Source of the DNA: Pyrus communis
Taxonomy: Eukaryota > Streptophyta > Magnoliopsida > Rosales > Rosaceae
Reading direction: 5' to 3'
Assembly (NCBI RefSeq): GCF_963583255.1
Contig: NC_084803.1
Location: 6,252,238 to 6,316,237 of the forward strand
DNA length: 64,000 nt
Below, one piece after another: positions 1 through 10,541 of this stretch; the stretch's first letter is position 1; every line of letters begins with the position of its first letter. Position numbers and translations under genes: made by a program. The notes under the pieces were generated by a model. It made no database searches. It was not told where the DNA came from and saw only the letters and a program-made list of their open reading frames with translations.

Positions 1-904
1 CACTCCATCTCCCTTGTAGCAAGAGGTCTTGTCAGTACATGCCTCTTCAGCAAATCTTTTACTGTCCCTTGAACCTTGAAGAAATATTGATTACAAGGTT
101 TAATAAACTACTATAGCTGGTTCGGTGAATGGCTTAGGCTAAGGGTGCATGCACCATGGCAAGAACATGAAAAGGAATAAAAAAGAAACCGTAATTCATT
201 CACAACATGCAGTAACAGTCTTCAACAGCAAGTAACATACGAACTGTCGACTGTTCAACGCAGTCACTATAAGATAGCGGATCGAACATATATGTCATCT
301 TATGTTACGATGAATTAATTGGTCAAAACAGTTAATGATTATCGTCATTAAATGGAGAAGAAAAAGAAAATGGAAAACGAAGGAATAATAAACGAACTTG
401 TAGCAATCAACCGTTGAAATAATTTGTATCTGACAGTAGCATACACTACCAGAATTTGAAGGAACTCGTCAGTTATTGAAGGACAACAAAACTCGGTAAA
501 TTAAGTAAAAGAGAATAGTGTAGGAGTGAGGTATCAGGTTCTTCAAGTGACCATACAGCAATTAATTGTAATACCTTCTGAATCTAATCACCACACTACT
601 TCGAATATCATATATAACATAAGGGACAGATGTGTGAAACCATATGATATATAGAGACCAGAAAAAAGAAAAAAAGAGCATATGTGCGAACTGAAAAAAA
701 ATAAGCAAACCAACCTTTCACATCGCTTTCAGATTCCAACTGAAACATTGACGGATGAGTTATCTAAATTACTGAAGACGATTACAAAACGAACTTTAAA
801 GAACCTATTCTATGACAAGCTTAAACAACACCTTCAAATTCTATGTTCTTAAGAAACTTACTTGATGGATTTTTCTAAATTCACAACTACAAAAGGACAC
901 TCAC
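1..904. other. AT-rich non-coding stretch left of the coiled-coil exon copies
   Basis: No credible open reading frame is visible. Bases 800-900 resemble 1030-1110: both contain the string GACAAGCTTAAACAA followed by related A/T-rich sequence. This stretch is therefore probably intron or flank of the same tandemly duplicated coiled-coil locus. Confidence 0.5.
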
Positions 905-2613
905 ATTCTTTATTTTTGAAAGCAAAGCATCGACCTTCTTCTCAGCTTCATTTACCCGGGCTTTCAAGTCCTCATTCTCATTACGTTGCGATTGTAATTC
1001 CCTTTCAAGTTCATTAACCTACATAGAATGAACCTTAATCCTATGACAAGCTTAAACAAAACCTTCAAATTTTATGTTCTTAAGAAACTCACTTGGCTGA
1101 TTTTTCTGAATTTACATTTACCTCAGAAAGAATATAAACAAACATTGAGAGATAGTTAAAATGTGAGAGAGATAATTCATGCAACTTAATAAATCATTTA
1201 ACACTTTTTCTTTTAGAGTAGCTTCAAAATTTGCCTTCCACATTTCCACCTAAAGACAAATTTATAAACAAAGACTGAGCATAAACACCAACCCCCATCT
1301 AGAAAAATGCGCTACCGCCGAGACTTAAAAGTTACCTCAGCCACTTCAACTTCAAGAGCATGGGGAGACGGGTAAAATTTTATGTTCTTAAGAAACTCAC
1401 TTGAGTGCTCTTTTTGAATTCAAAGAATATAGAAAAACAATGGGAGACAGTTAAAATGACAAAAAAAAAGACTCACATTCTCTATTTTTGAAAGCAAATC
1501 ATCGATCTTCTTCTCAGCTTCATTTACTCGGTCTTTCAAGTCCTCGTTCTAATTACATTGTGATTGTAATTCATTTTCAAGTTCATTAACCTGCATAGGT
1601 GAATGAAACGAATTTACATCAAAAACTTATTTATGGGGAAACGAACATATGACTCATCACAAAAATGACATAAAACGAATTGATAATATCTGCAAAATCA
1701 CAAAAATACAAACCAAAAACAAAACAGTGATTGATTGGCAGAGTTGAGTTAAATAACACAACTTTTAGTATCCTTTTTATTCCTTACAATGACACTTAAA
1801 TCCAATGCAAAACAATGCTTTGTCCTTATAATTAAAATCACAAAGGACTTTCACTGTGAGCACATTCAGCTACAAAATAACTTTTCTTCCAAATGGCAAA
1901 AAATAACTCACATTCTCTACTTTTAAATGCAACTCATCAATCTCCACCTCAGCTTCATTTACCCTGACTTTCAAGTCCTCTTTCTCATTACGTAGCGATT
2001 GTAATTCCTTTTCAAGTTCACAAATCCGCATAGGTGAATGAAACAAATTCACATCAAAAACTTATTTTTAGGGAAACGAACAGATGACTCATCACAAAAG
2101 GACATGAAATGAATTGACAATATCTACATAGTCACAAAAATACAAGGACAAAGATTGTCTGCCCTCCTACTTCCGATGCCCTCAACATTTTATATTACTA
2201 AATAGTGATTGATTGACAAACAATCCTTGTCCAAAACATGAGGACACCGGAAGTAAGAGGGCAGACAATCCTTGTCCAAAATACAAACCAAAAACTAAAC
2301 AGTGATTGATTGACAGAGTTGAGTTAAATAACACAACTTTTAGTATCCTTTTTATTCCCTTACAATCATTCTTTACTTAACACTTAAATCCAATGCAAAA
2401 CAATGTTTTGTTCTTATAATTAAAATCACAAAGGACTTTCACTATGAGCACATTCAGCTACAACATAACTTTTCTTCCGAATGACAAAAAATAACTCGCA
2501 TTCTCTACTCCTAAACGCAAATCATTGATCTTCACCTTAGCTTCATTTAACCGGGCTTTCAAGTCCTCTTTCTCCTTACGTTGCAACTGTAATTCTTTTT
2601 TATGTTCATTAAC
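905..2613 (-). repeat. Four tandem copies of one 114-bp coiled-coil exon with intron
   Basis: The exon copies lie at 2613-2500, 2025-1912, 1590-1477 and 1018-905. Each is exactly 114 bp (38 codons, phase 0) and encodes a variant of VNELExELQSQRNExEDLKA. Copy 2613 has donor GCGAGT. Copy 2025 has acceptor GG instead of AG. Copy 1590 has an in-frame TAG in the middle. Copy 1018 has a normal acceptor, an open frame and a GTGAGT donor. Flanking intron sequence is also duplicated: 1610-1910 matches 2040-2500, with an extra insert near 2150-2280. Confidence 0.75.
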
Positions 2614-2696
2614 CTGCATAGGAGAATGAACTGACAATTCAGTAGTATTCTCTTTTTTTGGCAACAAGAATGTAGTGGTTTTCACATAGTAAAATC

Positions 2697-3146
2697 ACTG
2701 GTCACCGCCCCGATTAATGCCTAGGCATTTGAAAATTAAGGAATGACCCATAGACCTACTTGAGGCGCTTGCCTAGACTGCTCAAGCACCCGCCCAGACC
2801 CACCTAGGCATCGACTCACTTAGGCAGAAAATAGATAACTTTCATTTTGCATCTTTTTTTTTCCAATAAATTGTAAGAGACTTGTTGAATACTTAGATGA
2901 GCACACATTATATTCTTATTCCTCATGTTTTCATTATATTTCAATACTTCATAATATATGTGTCATTCTATTTTGTAGTTTATGATGAAATTATATATAT
3001 TTTAAGTATAAACATACTTATTTACATGAAATATAATAGATTTAATTAAATCCGCCTAGACGCCCGCCTAGACCCCGTATAGCCGTCTAAGCGCTAGGCC
3101 CCAACTCGCTGCCCGACTAGCGCCTAGCGTCTTTTAGAACCTTGAG
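2697..3146. repeat. GCCTAGGC-rich dispersed repeat, copy 1
   Basis: A 450-bp unit whose ends are rich in CCTAGGC and CGCCTAG motifs around an AT-rich core (TTTACATGAAATATAATAG). An inverted copy lies at 18296-18765. It is non-coding. The sharp ends next to GGTTCTAA/TTAGAACC suggest a non-autonomous mobile element. It lies in what would be an intron of the coiled-coil remnant. Confidence 0.65.
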
Positions 3147-3939
3147 TAAACTAGTCCACTTCATTGTATCTAACCTTTTTCTCTAGTTCATCAGCACGTG
3201 CATGAGCCTACCCAACATCCGTTTTTCTAAAATACAGAAACATAGATAGAAATCAATATGCAGATAACCTAACTGTCATTGAAAAACAGATTGGGTAATT
3301 GGTTTTCTGGCATTTCATGCAAATATGCCTAACCTGGAGAGATTCGATTTCACTCCGCAAGGAAGAAATTCTATCCGAGTTCTGTTGAATTACTTTATCC
3401 TCCTCTTTTATGAACTTATTGTTCTTTTTTAGTTGGAGTTCCACCGAAGAGATTCTAGCCGAGTTCTGTTGAATTACTTTCTCCCTCTCTTTTATAAGTT
3501 CAGTGATCTTTGTTATTTCGGATTCTTCAACATTAAAGAAACACAAACCGTCAGCCAGGAAAACCCAAACAGCACTCAAAAACACTTAAATCGACGTTCG
3601 ACTAATATCGATGTTGTTTCTACTCCCAAAGTAACTAAACAATTAAGCATCTTTATTGCTCTGATTAAAATTATAAAAATTGAAAAATCAAAGCTGTACA
3701 AGTAAGCATCAGAGCTCAGCCAATTGGCAGTATTACTTGGATTCCAAGACATAAACACAATATTATAAACGGAAAGAATTACAAACACTTCCCAATTTAA
3801 AATCCAAAGGATCTCCAGCTTTAGTAACATCTGATTCGAAAGTGAGAAAACCGAGGGGAAAATTAAACCGACAAACACTTGACAAATCACAATTTTCATC
3901 CAATAAACCCCCAGAACTTGCAGAAGGCGGTAGAAATTC

Positions 3940-5215
3940 CACGGCCACGATTCTTCCCCAGCACTCGATCCAACGCCCACCTACATTCCTTTATTGTGCG
4001 CAACTTCCCGTTGGTTAGATGTCGACCACACTCACCTCACCCATACACTGCAGTAACCCCACCAATCACCTCGCGACGCGTAACCCTCATTTTATTTTCC
4101 CCACAGGTTTTGTTTCCAACTGGACGAGCTCGCGATCCAACTAGGATGTATTCGATTTCATTCGGTTCAGTTTGATTTTCTTTCATTTTATTCGGTTTGG
4201 TTTTGTTCGGTTCATTTTTTATTTTTATTTTATTTTTTCATAAAACTTGACCCTTTTTTAACATGGAATTTATAAAAAAAAAAGGCTTGCATTGGTAGAC
4301 TAATAATAAGAAAATGAAGAAAGTGAGAAGATATTTATACATATACAAGATCATATAAACCAATTCTATTTTATCAACGACCTTAACTGCAAAGAAAAAT
4401 GATCACCGTATCAATTCCAAAAGCAAACAAATAGAGAAGTTCTTTCAAGCTCCAAAGTCTTCCAAAACTAACTTCTATAACCAATAAGATATCTTCTCTA
4501 ATTAAACCAAGTATGCTCCTTCAAAAATCTCAATGCTTAGTTTCAAACTTGGTAATAAAGTTTCACAAAAGAAACATTATTAGCATTCATTCATAAAGTG
4601 TAAAGGAATTCGGTTCGATTCGGTTTCCGAACCTCCAAAACTGAAATTGAATTATTAAAGTTTGATTCCGTTTGATTTTTTTTTTGAATTTTTGGTTTTT
4701 TTATTTTGGTTCGGTATACCATCCGATTTTATTCGATTTTCGAATTTTTGAACTTACCCCTGCATCCAGCAGTCACCGGCCATTGCAGAAGATTCTAAAG
4801 TCAACATCACGAAAACAACAGTAAATCTTGTCGTTTCGACGAAATTACCTATCAGTCTCTTCTTCTCCTCGGCAATTTTCAGTTTCAAATTGCTCTGAGC
4901 TTTTCTTATTCTGCTTTCGCTTCCGGAGCTCTCTGCGACTTGAGGTGGATTACATTTGTCAGATTAATTTTGTTAATTTCATTTTTTTATTGTAATTTGC
5001 TGATTAGTTGTAGTTTAATTAGCTGATTTAAGTTTTGGGTGATGAATTTTATTTGAATTTGGAGAGGTATTCTGAATTGGGTTTTGAATTTCAGTGAGAG
5101 AAATGAATTTTCATGAGAATTTGTGGTTGGTAGGAGTCACGTGAATTTAGTAAAAGTTGTTTGAAGCTGTATCCCTGAATTTCCATGCAAATATGCCTAA
5201 CGTAGAGACTTGATT
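3940..5215. repeat. Duplicated promoter/5'-UTR segment, copy 1 (interrupted)
   Basis: Sequence from the CGGCCACGATTCT motif at about 3950 to 4137, and from about 4763 to 5215, matches the upstream and 5'-UTR region of the ABC1-lactamase gene (about 19735-20500) in the same order. Shared landmarks are GCACTCGATCCAACG, CCTACATTCCTTTATT, CTCGCGACGCGTAA, TTGGACGAGCTC, ATTACCTATCAGTCTCTTC and GACTTGAGGTGGATTACATT. Between 4138 and 4762 sits an AT-rich insert bounded by GTTCGGTTCGGTT-like motifs, probably a small transposon. No ABC1 exon follows this copy, so it is an orphan promoter piece abutting coiled-coil fragments. Confidence 0.7.
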
Positions 5216-5850
5216 TTCACATTGGAATGGAGAAATGCTATCGGGTTCATTCTTCCCTGTTACGTGGTTAAATTCAACATTAAGGAAACACAAGCCGTCA
5301 GCCAGGAAAACCGAAACAACACTTGAAAATGCTCGAAATTGAAATTTAACTAATATCGATGTTGTTTCTACTCACAGAGTAACTAAACAATTACGCATCT
5401 TTATTTCTCTGATTAAAATTATAGAAACTAAAAAGTCAAGGCTGTACAAGTAAGCATCAGAGCCCAGCTAATTGGCAGTATTACTTAGATTCCAAAACAT
5501 AAACACAATATTATAAATGGAAAGAATTACAAACACTTCCCATTTGAAAAACCAAAGGATCTCTAACTTAAGTAACATCTGTTTGGATGGCGCGAAAACC
5601 GAGGGAGAAAAATCGAATCCACAAACACTTGAAAAATCACAACTTTCACCCAATAAACCCTAGGATTCGCAGAAGACGAAAGAAATGAACCTCGGGATGG
5701 CACGGCTCGCCCCCATTCCGGAATTGGAATTTCCGCCCCAATCTGGGAAAAAAATAGGGCAAGAAAGATCGAGGGAATGGCGAGCTTGGAGGGCGCCATG
5801 GGAGCACGCAATCACAGCCAACGAAACTCTCACAGCGACAGTTTTTCAAG
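5200..5850 (-). pseudogene. Second 5' fragment of the coiled-coil gene family
   Basis: Minus-strand sequence resembles 3300-3980, including the stretches around GTCAGCCAGGAAAACC and GATCTC. This copy keeps the first exon: an ATG at about 5799 opens a hydrophobic signal-peptide-like start (MAPSKLAIPSIFLALFFSQ) at about 5799-5740, the usual N-terminus of the AT2G24420/AT4G31340 family. The downstream coiled-coil exon is degraded near 5170-5290. It is a truncated duplicate of the 5' end and is not expected to give a full protein. Confidence 0.5.
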
Positions 5851-6188
5851 TTTTTCTTTTTTGAGTTCGAGTTCGATTTCTTCCGACTACAAATATCAAA
5901 TATCGTTTTGGTACCAAAACATATCTTTTATAACCTTAACGAAAATGGATATATAACTGTCAACTAAGAGCAACTCCACCTCTAAGACTTTGCACCAGCA
6001 CCAAGCTCATTTATCCACTTCAGTGAACAGTAATAGACCATAATGAACAGTAATAGGCCAAAGCATCTTCATCCAAAAAAAAATGTGCTGGCACTCAGTC
6101 CATTTAAAATATTAAATAATTTTTTTATAAAATAATAAAAAAAAATAGTTTTAATTTCGGATAGGATTTTTAAACAATCTCGTCACGC

Positions 6189-6478
6189 CACGTGTCATTA
6201 TCCGAACGTACTATTTTTTTAATAGATTTCCGCTAAGATTTTCAACCAATCCCGACAACCCACGTGTCACTTCCTGTTTACAATAATTTAGGTAAGATTT
6301 CGATAAGATTTTTAACCAATCTTGTCACGCCACGTGTCATTATCCGAACGTACTATTTTGTAGATAGATTTCGGATAAGATTTTCAACCAATCGCGACAC
6401 ACCACGTGTCACTTCCTATTTACAATAATTTAGCCAAGATTTCGATAAGATTTTCAACCAATCACGTAGTGCCACGTG
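6189..6478 (+). promoter_or_regulatory. Five regularly spaced G-boxes upstream of the transposase
   Basis: CACGTG occurs at 6189, 6261, 6331, 6403 and 6473, with spacings of 72, 70, 72 and 70 bp. The palindromes sit in a tandem repeat of alternating half units (GATAAGATTTT, CAACCAATC, CACGTGTCA). CCAAT sits about 15-20 bp before each. A TATA box (TATAAA, 6516-6521) follows, about 95 bp before the transposase ATG. G-boxes are bound by plant bZIP and bHLH factors; transposase binding to these subterminal repeats is an alternative role. Confidence 0.75.
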
Positions 6479-6614
6479 GCATTGTCCAGAACCTCATCTT
6501 CTCTTTTTTTGTCCATATAAACCCTACATCCCTACATTCATCCTCACACTAAACTCAATCCTTTTTTTTAGCTCAGAATTCTTCTTTATCGTTTTCAAAT
6601 CTTGAGTTCTTACA

Positions 6615-8021
6615 ATGTATTCTTCAAGGAGAGCGTATAAACAGTTGCAAGAGCAGCAGAAAAGGTTGTTGGCACAACAGGAAGAATTGGTCAATCTTGA
6701 CCAAGGTGGAGGTGGAGATGAGGCCTTCGCAATGGAGGAGGATGAGGATGATCACCATAGAAGGTGGAGGGCCTCACATTCCCGCCGTATCATGGAAGCT
6801 ATGGGTCAGATAGCCAAACCTAGACGTGCGGCAAACATCGATAGAAGAAGGGAAAGACGAGGTAAAAATCTCTTAGAAGATTATTTTATTCCCAACAGCG
6901 TTTTCCCTGATCATGTTTTTAGACGTCGTTTTAGAATGCAACGAAGTTTGTTCGATAAAATCATGAGTGATGCTTGCAACCATGATCCATATTTTGTGCA
7001 AAAAGATGATGCTTTTCATGTTCTAGGTCTTATTCCTGAGCAAAAAATTACGGCTGCCTTGCGAATGCTTGCATATGGAGCATCTGCAGATCAAGTGGAT
7101 GAGATCGCAAGGATGGGAAAAACAACAGTTCTGGAGTCCCTGATGCGGTTTTGCTCTGCAATTGAAGCCCTTTACACCAATGAGTACCTTCGGCAACCCA
7201 CACCAAGGGACATGCGAAGGCTTCTGAGGAAGGGTGAGATGTGAGGCTTCCCTGGCATGATTGGAAGCATCGACTGCATGCACTGGACATGGAAAAACTG
7301 TCCAAGTGCGTGGCAAGGAGCTTATGGCGACAGAAAATGAGCCAAAAACATCATTTTAGAAGCAGTGGCTTCTTTTGATACATGGATTTGGCATGCTTTT
7401 TTCGGTGTTCCAGGAGCTCAGAACAACCTAAATGTCCTTACCCAATCTCCAGTGTTTGACGAACTGCTACAAGGAAATGAGCCGAGATGCACATATTGGG
7501 TTAATGGTTATAAATACGAGGGACCATACTACCTTGCAGATGGTATTTACCCAAGGTGGTCAACATTTGTCAAAACAGTGCCACATCCGCAGAGTGAAAA
7601 AGAGAAACACTTCGCAAAGTGTCAAGAAGGGTGTAGGAAGGATGTCGAGCGTTGTTTTGGTATCCTGCAAGCTCGTTGGGCCATTGTCAGAGCTGCAGCT
7701 AGAATGTTTGATGTCGAGGCTCTTCGATCCATCATGATGACGTGTATTATTCTCCACAACATGATTGTTAAAGACGAGTATGATTATGATGCCGTCGATG
7801 AATACGAGCCGGATCCGATGAACAACTCAAGAACACAAATCTACTATGCTCATGACCGGACCGAAGATCCCGTGCAACACGAGCCGTTGGAATGGAATGG
7901 ACGTTACAATGAATTGATCGTTCAGCGGTACACTTCATTGCACGAGCCATACTGGCACATAACCCGGCAGAATGACTTGATTGACCATCAGTGGAGATTG
8001 CACGAAGGCGAAGATAATTAA
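6615..8021 (+). pseudogene. Harbinger DDE transposase (HARBI1/ALP1-like) with two stops
   Basis: One uninterrupted frame of 469 codons without intron encodes a HARBI1-like nuclease, broken only by TGA at 7242-7244 and TGA at 7338-7340. No frameshift is present. Catalytic positions remain recognisable: first Asp in GSIDCMHW, just after the first stop; second Asp in LADGIYPRW; Glu in VERCFGILQARW. The N-terminal part has a Gln/Glu-rich start and a helix-turn-helix-like block (ALRMLAYGASADQVDEIARMG). The first stop fits CGA to TGA (Arg to stop), a typical methyl-CpG decay. In the living element this protein would cut the TIRs. This copy should yield only a 209-residue fragment, so it would need transposase from elsewhere. 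Confidence 0.92.
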
Positions 8022-8034
8022 AATAAAGTTCTAA

Positions 8035-8425
8035 AAATGGTGAGGTTATGTAATTTTATTTGGTGTTTTTTTAAGTTTAAATGGTGAGGTTATGTAATTT
8101 TATTTGGTGTTTTTTTTTTTAAATGTTTATTTGGTGAGTTTATGTAATCTTATTCAAATATTTAAATAAAGTACAAAAATTACATAAGAAATTAAATAAA
8201 GTTCTAAAAATAAATAAGAAATTACATAAGAAATTAAATAAAGTTCTAAAAATAAATAAGAAATTACATAAGAATTTAAATAAAGTTCTAAAAGTAAATA
8301 AGAAATTACATAAGAAATTAAATAAAGTTCTAAAAATAAATAAGAAATTACATAAGAAATTAAATAAAGTTCTAAAAATAAATAAGAAATTACATAAGAA
8401 ATTAAATAAAGTAATACAAATAAAT
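8035..8425. repeat. 42-bp tandem repeat between the two Harbinger genes
   Basis: About six units of 42 bp of the form TTCTAAAAATAAATAAG + AAATTACATAAG + AAATTAAATAAAG run from about 8175 to 8420. A shorter direct repeat (GGTGAGGTTATGTAATTTTATTTGG) lies at 8040-8115. The array sits in the shared 3' region of the convergent transposase and Myb genes and may supply AATAAA-type poly(A) signals in both directions. The 14-codon periodic reading frame across it is a by-product of the 42-bp period. Confidence 0.85.
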
Positions 8426-8431
8426 CCGAAA

Positions 8432-9723
8432 TTATACAAAGTCTGTGGAGTTAGGATATGTGGTGCTAAGATCTTGGTTGCTAGGATTTCTGTAGCTGGA
8501 ACCCCCTTGACTTGTTTCGGCATCTCTTGCACGCCTCATTCGCACGACATCTCTTTTTTCTGATGTCCAAAAATATTTTGAATTCGGAGATAGTCCTACT
8601 AGAGACTTGTTCATAGTGTCATGATCTGTTTGAGCCATCATTTCTTCTCTAAGCATCTCTTTCTCTCGATGAAGTGCTTCTCTAATCATCTCGTTCTCTC
8701 GATTAACTATTTTTCTTTGTCTATCAGTCGCCGCATTACGAGCCTCAGTAGTTGCTATTATTGCTGCCATAGCAGTAACTTTTTCCTCATCTCTAGCCTT
8801 TTCCCATGCCATGTTCAGTTCACATTGACGAGTAAGTTCCTCCATATATTTAGTGTAGTCATTTTTGGAAGAACCACTTTTTTTCTTTGATGCCTTTTTA
8901 CCTTGAGGCCTGAGGGACTGACGAGTCGGTTGGGTCTCTGGCACTTCTTCAGGCATCCCTTTCGTGTCTTCAAATGTGTTGGCTTCTTGTTCGGCTGTGT
9001 CTGCTTCTGGCGAACTGTGTAGACCCATACCGTGCATGACAACTTCTGGACCGGTTGTCACAATTTTGTATCTAGGGCAATCTTTGACAATTTGCCAACA
9101 TTCCCATTTGTTGAATGATTTGTTATGGTTCTTTGCATTGTAGAATGCTTGTGCTTGTATTGTCTATAAAAATGTGGGATAAGATAGTATTAAAAAATAC
9201 GGGTGTAACACAAATAAATAAATTAAAATATTGATGGACGTGGAATGCATATAAATCACATAAGAAATTACATAAGAAATTAAATAAATTAAAATATTGA
9301 TGTGGGTGTAACACAAATAAATAAATTAAAATATTGATGGGCGTGGAATGCATATTACATAGAAATTACATAAGAAATTAAATAAATTAAAATATTGATG
9401 TGGGTGGAACGCATATAAATAAATAAAAATATTGTTACCTCATCCGCTAAACTTGTCCCACTACGCAGATTACCAGAAGCATGAGAGATGTCGTTTTTCC
9501 AACAAGTAAAGGATGCGTTGAGTTTTTTCCAACGACCTTGAAGACCTTGACTAGATCTGGCATCTTTTCCATGTACATCTTTTCCATGTACATCGCAAAA
9601 CGATTTCGTAATTTTACTCCACATTTCTCGCTTATCCATCTCATTACCCGTAATCGGGTCATGAGTACTGCGAACCCAACATTCACACAACGTAACATCT
9701 TCACTGAGCTTCCACAAAGTCAT
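8432..9723 (-). CDS. Harbinger Myb/SANT-like accessory DNA-binding protein, two exons
   Basis: Exon 1 is 9723-9439 (95 codons), with donor GAG/GTAACA. Exon 2 is 9163-8432 (244 codons including stop), with acceptor ATAG/ACA. Together they give about 338 residues with no stop. Residues 1-95 form a trihelix/SANT-like domain with spaced Trp residues (MTLWKLSEDVTLCECW, WSKITKSF, GRWKKLN), as in the 'glutathione transferase-like/No apical meristem-associated' proteins encoded by plant PIF elements. The C-terminal half is Lys/Glu-rich and probably coiled coil (about 190-290). A TATAAATA box lies at 9819-9812, about 90 bp upstream. In this superfamily the Myb-like protein binds transposase and carries it to the nucleus and the TIRs. 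Unlike the transposase, this gene looks intact. Confidence 0.88.
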
Positions 9724-10541
9724 TTTTTTCTCTCAAAGTGTACAAAATATTCAAATGTAGAAAGTGTAGAAAATATTGAAATGTGGTGTAAGGTGGAAGA
9801 TGAGGGTTAGGTATTTATAGAAAAACAAAATTAATTTTTTTTAAATTTTTCTATATTTTTTTAAAAAATTTCACAATTTTTAATAATTTTTAATGTTGTT
9901 ATTAACCTGGACCGTTGGATTTGAAAAATAATCAAATCCAACAGCCAACCAGCTGCCACGTGGCCAACGGTCAAATTTCTGACAGTTGGGCCTTTTTTTT
10001 TTTAAATTTTATTTTTGGTGAAAAAAACGTGGACCGTTGATCTGTGATCGGACGGTCCAATTTAAAAGTCAAATTTAAATTTTTTTTACCGTTGGAAATC
10101 CAACGGCCTACAAAAACTAGCCGTTGGAAATCCAACGACTCTGAGGAGGGCCATGTAGCCCTCAGCTGGTCGAAGGCAAGTTGGCCTGAACGCGGGCCCC
10201 ACCGCCTGCAACACTGTCGGCTACTCGCGCCCAGTCGCGAGTGTCGTGCACGCGCCAGCCTTTTGGACCGACTTCTGGGTCTGTCCGAAATGGGCTGGCC
10301 TGCTGCCTGGCTTGGGCTGGGTGCCGGGCTGTTTTGCGGGCTAGAGGCAATGGACAGGGTGCCTGGCTGTTTTTTGGACTTGGTGCTGGGCAAGTCCACC
10401 TCCGGTGGAGTTGCTCTAATAAAGCATTTATGATACCAACAATTTTTTTTTTTTAATAGTAAAATTCAAAAGAAAATTTTTATTTAGACTCATATAACCT
10501 CTTTCTACATTAATTTTTTTTCTGAAAACTGAAGGATTTTC

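Larger units (their letters stand above)
905..3980 (-). pseudogene. Rearranged coiled-coil gene remnant (AT2G24420/AT4G31340-like)
   Basis: Minus-strand exon-like blocks match, in family order, the plant 'myosin heavy chain/DNA repair ATPase-related' coiled-coil proteins (N-terminal signal peptide, long coiled coil, C-terminal membrane anchor). Seen here: about 3525-3334 encodes two related repeats (EREKVIQQNSARISS and EEDKVIQQNSDRISS) ending at CAG/GTTAGG. 3207-3175 is a tiny exon (AHARADELEKK) with AG and GT borders. Four copies of a 114-bp exon follow. About 1370-1337 encodes HALEVEVAEV, and about 1248-1205 encodes VEMWKANFEATLKEK. Defects: one exon copy has an in-frame TAG, one lacks the AG acceptor, one has a GC instead of GT donor, the signal-peptide exon is missing at the 5' end, and an exon copy recurs after later exons. 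The membrane anchor is not present. Family assignment rests on remembered sequence resemblance. Confidence 0.6.
5968..10416 (+). mobile_element. Full-length PIF/Harbinger DNA transposon (4,449 bp)
   Basis: The left end GAGCAACTCCACC (5968-5980) is the exact reverse complement of the right end GGTGGAGTTGCTC (10404-10416). The element is flanked by TAA on both sides (5965-5967 and 10417-10419), the 3-bp target duplication typical of PIF/Harbinger. It carries the two genes expected of the superfamily, arranged tail to tail: a DDE transposase on plus and a Myb/SANT-like DNA-binding protein on minus. Subterminal regions hold G-box repeats (left) and CCGTTGGA-type repeats (right, 9905-10140). The perfect ends suggest a fairly recent insertion, although the transposase is now broken. 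Confidence 0.95.

Noticed and set aside
3433..4175. Plus-strand frames opposite the coiled-coil exons and promoter copy
   Set aside because: They are antisense shadows of the minus-strand exon and of duplicated 5'-UTR sequence.
8140..8532. Minus frame with repeated FLCNFLFIFRTLFN motifs
   Set aside because: It is produced by the 42-bp tandem repeat, whose period is a multiple of three; it overlaps the end of the Myb gene in another frame.
9971..10456. Overlapping Arg/Pro-rich frames on both strands
   Set aside because: They lie in the GC-rich right subterminal region of the Harbinger element and show no family features.
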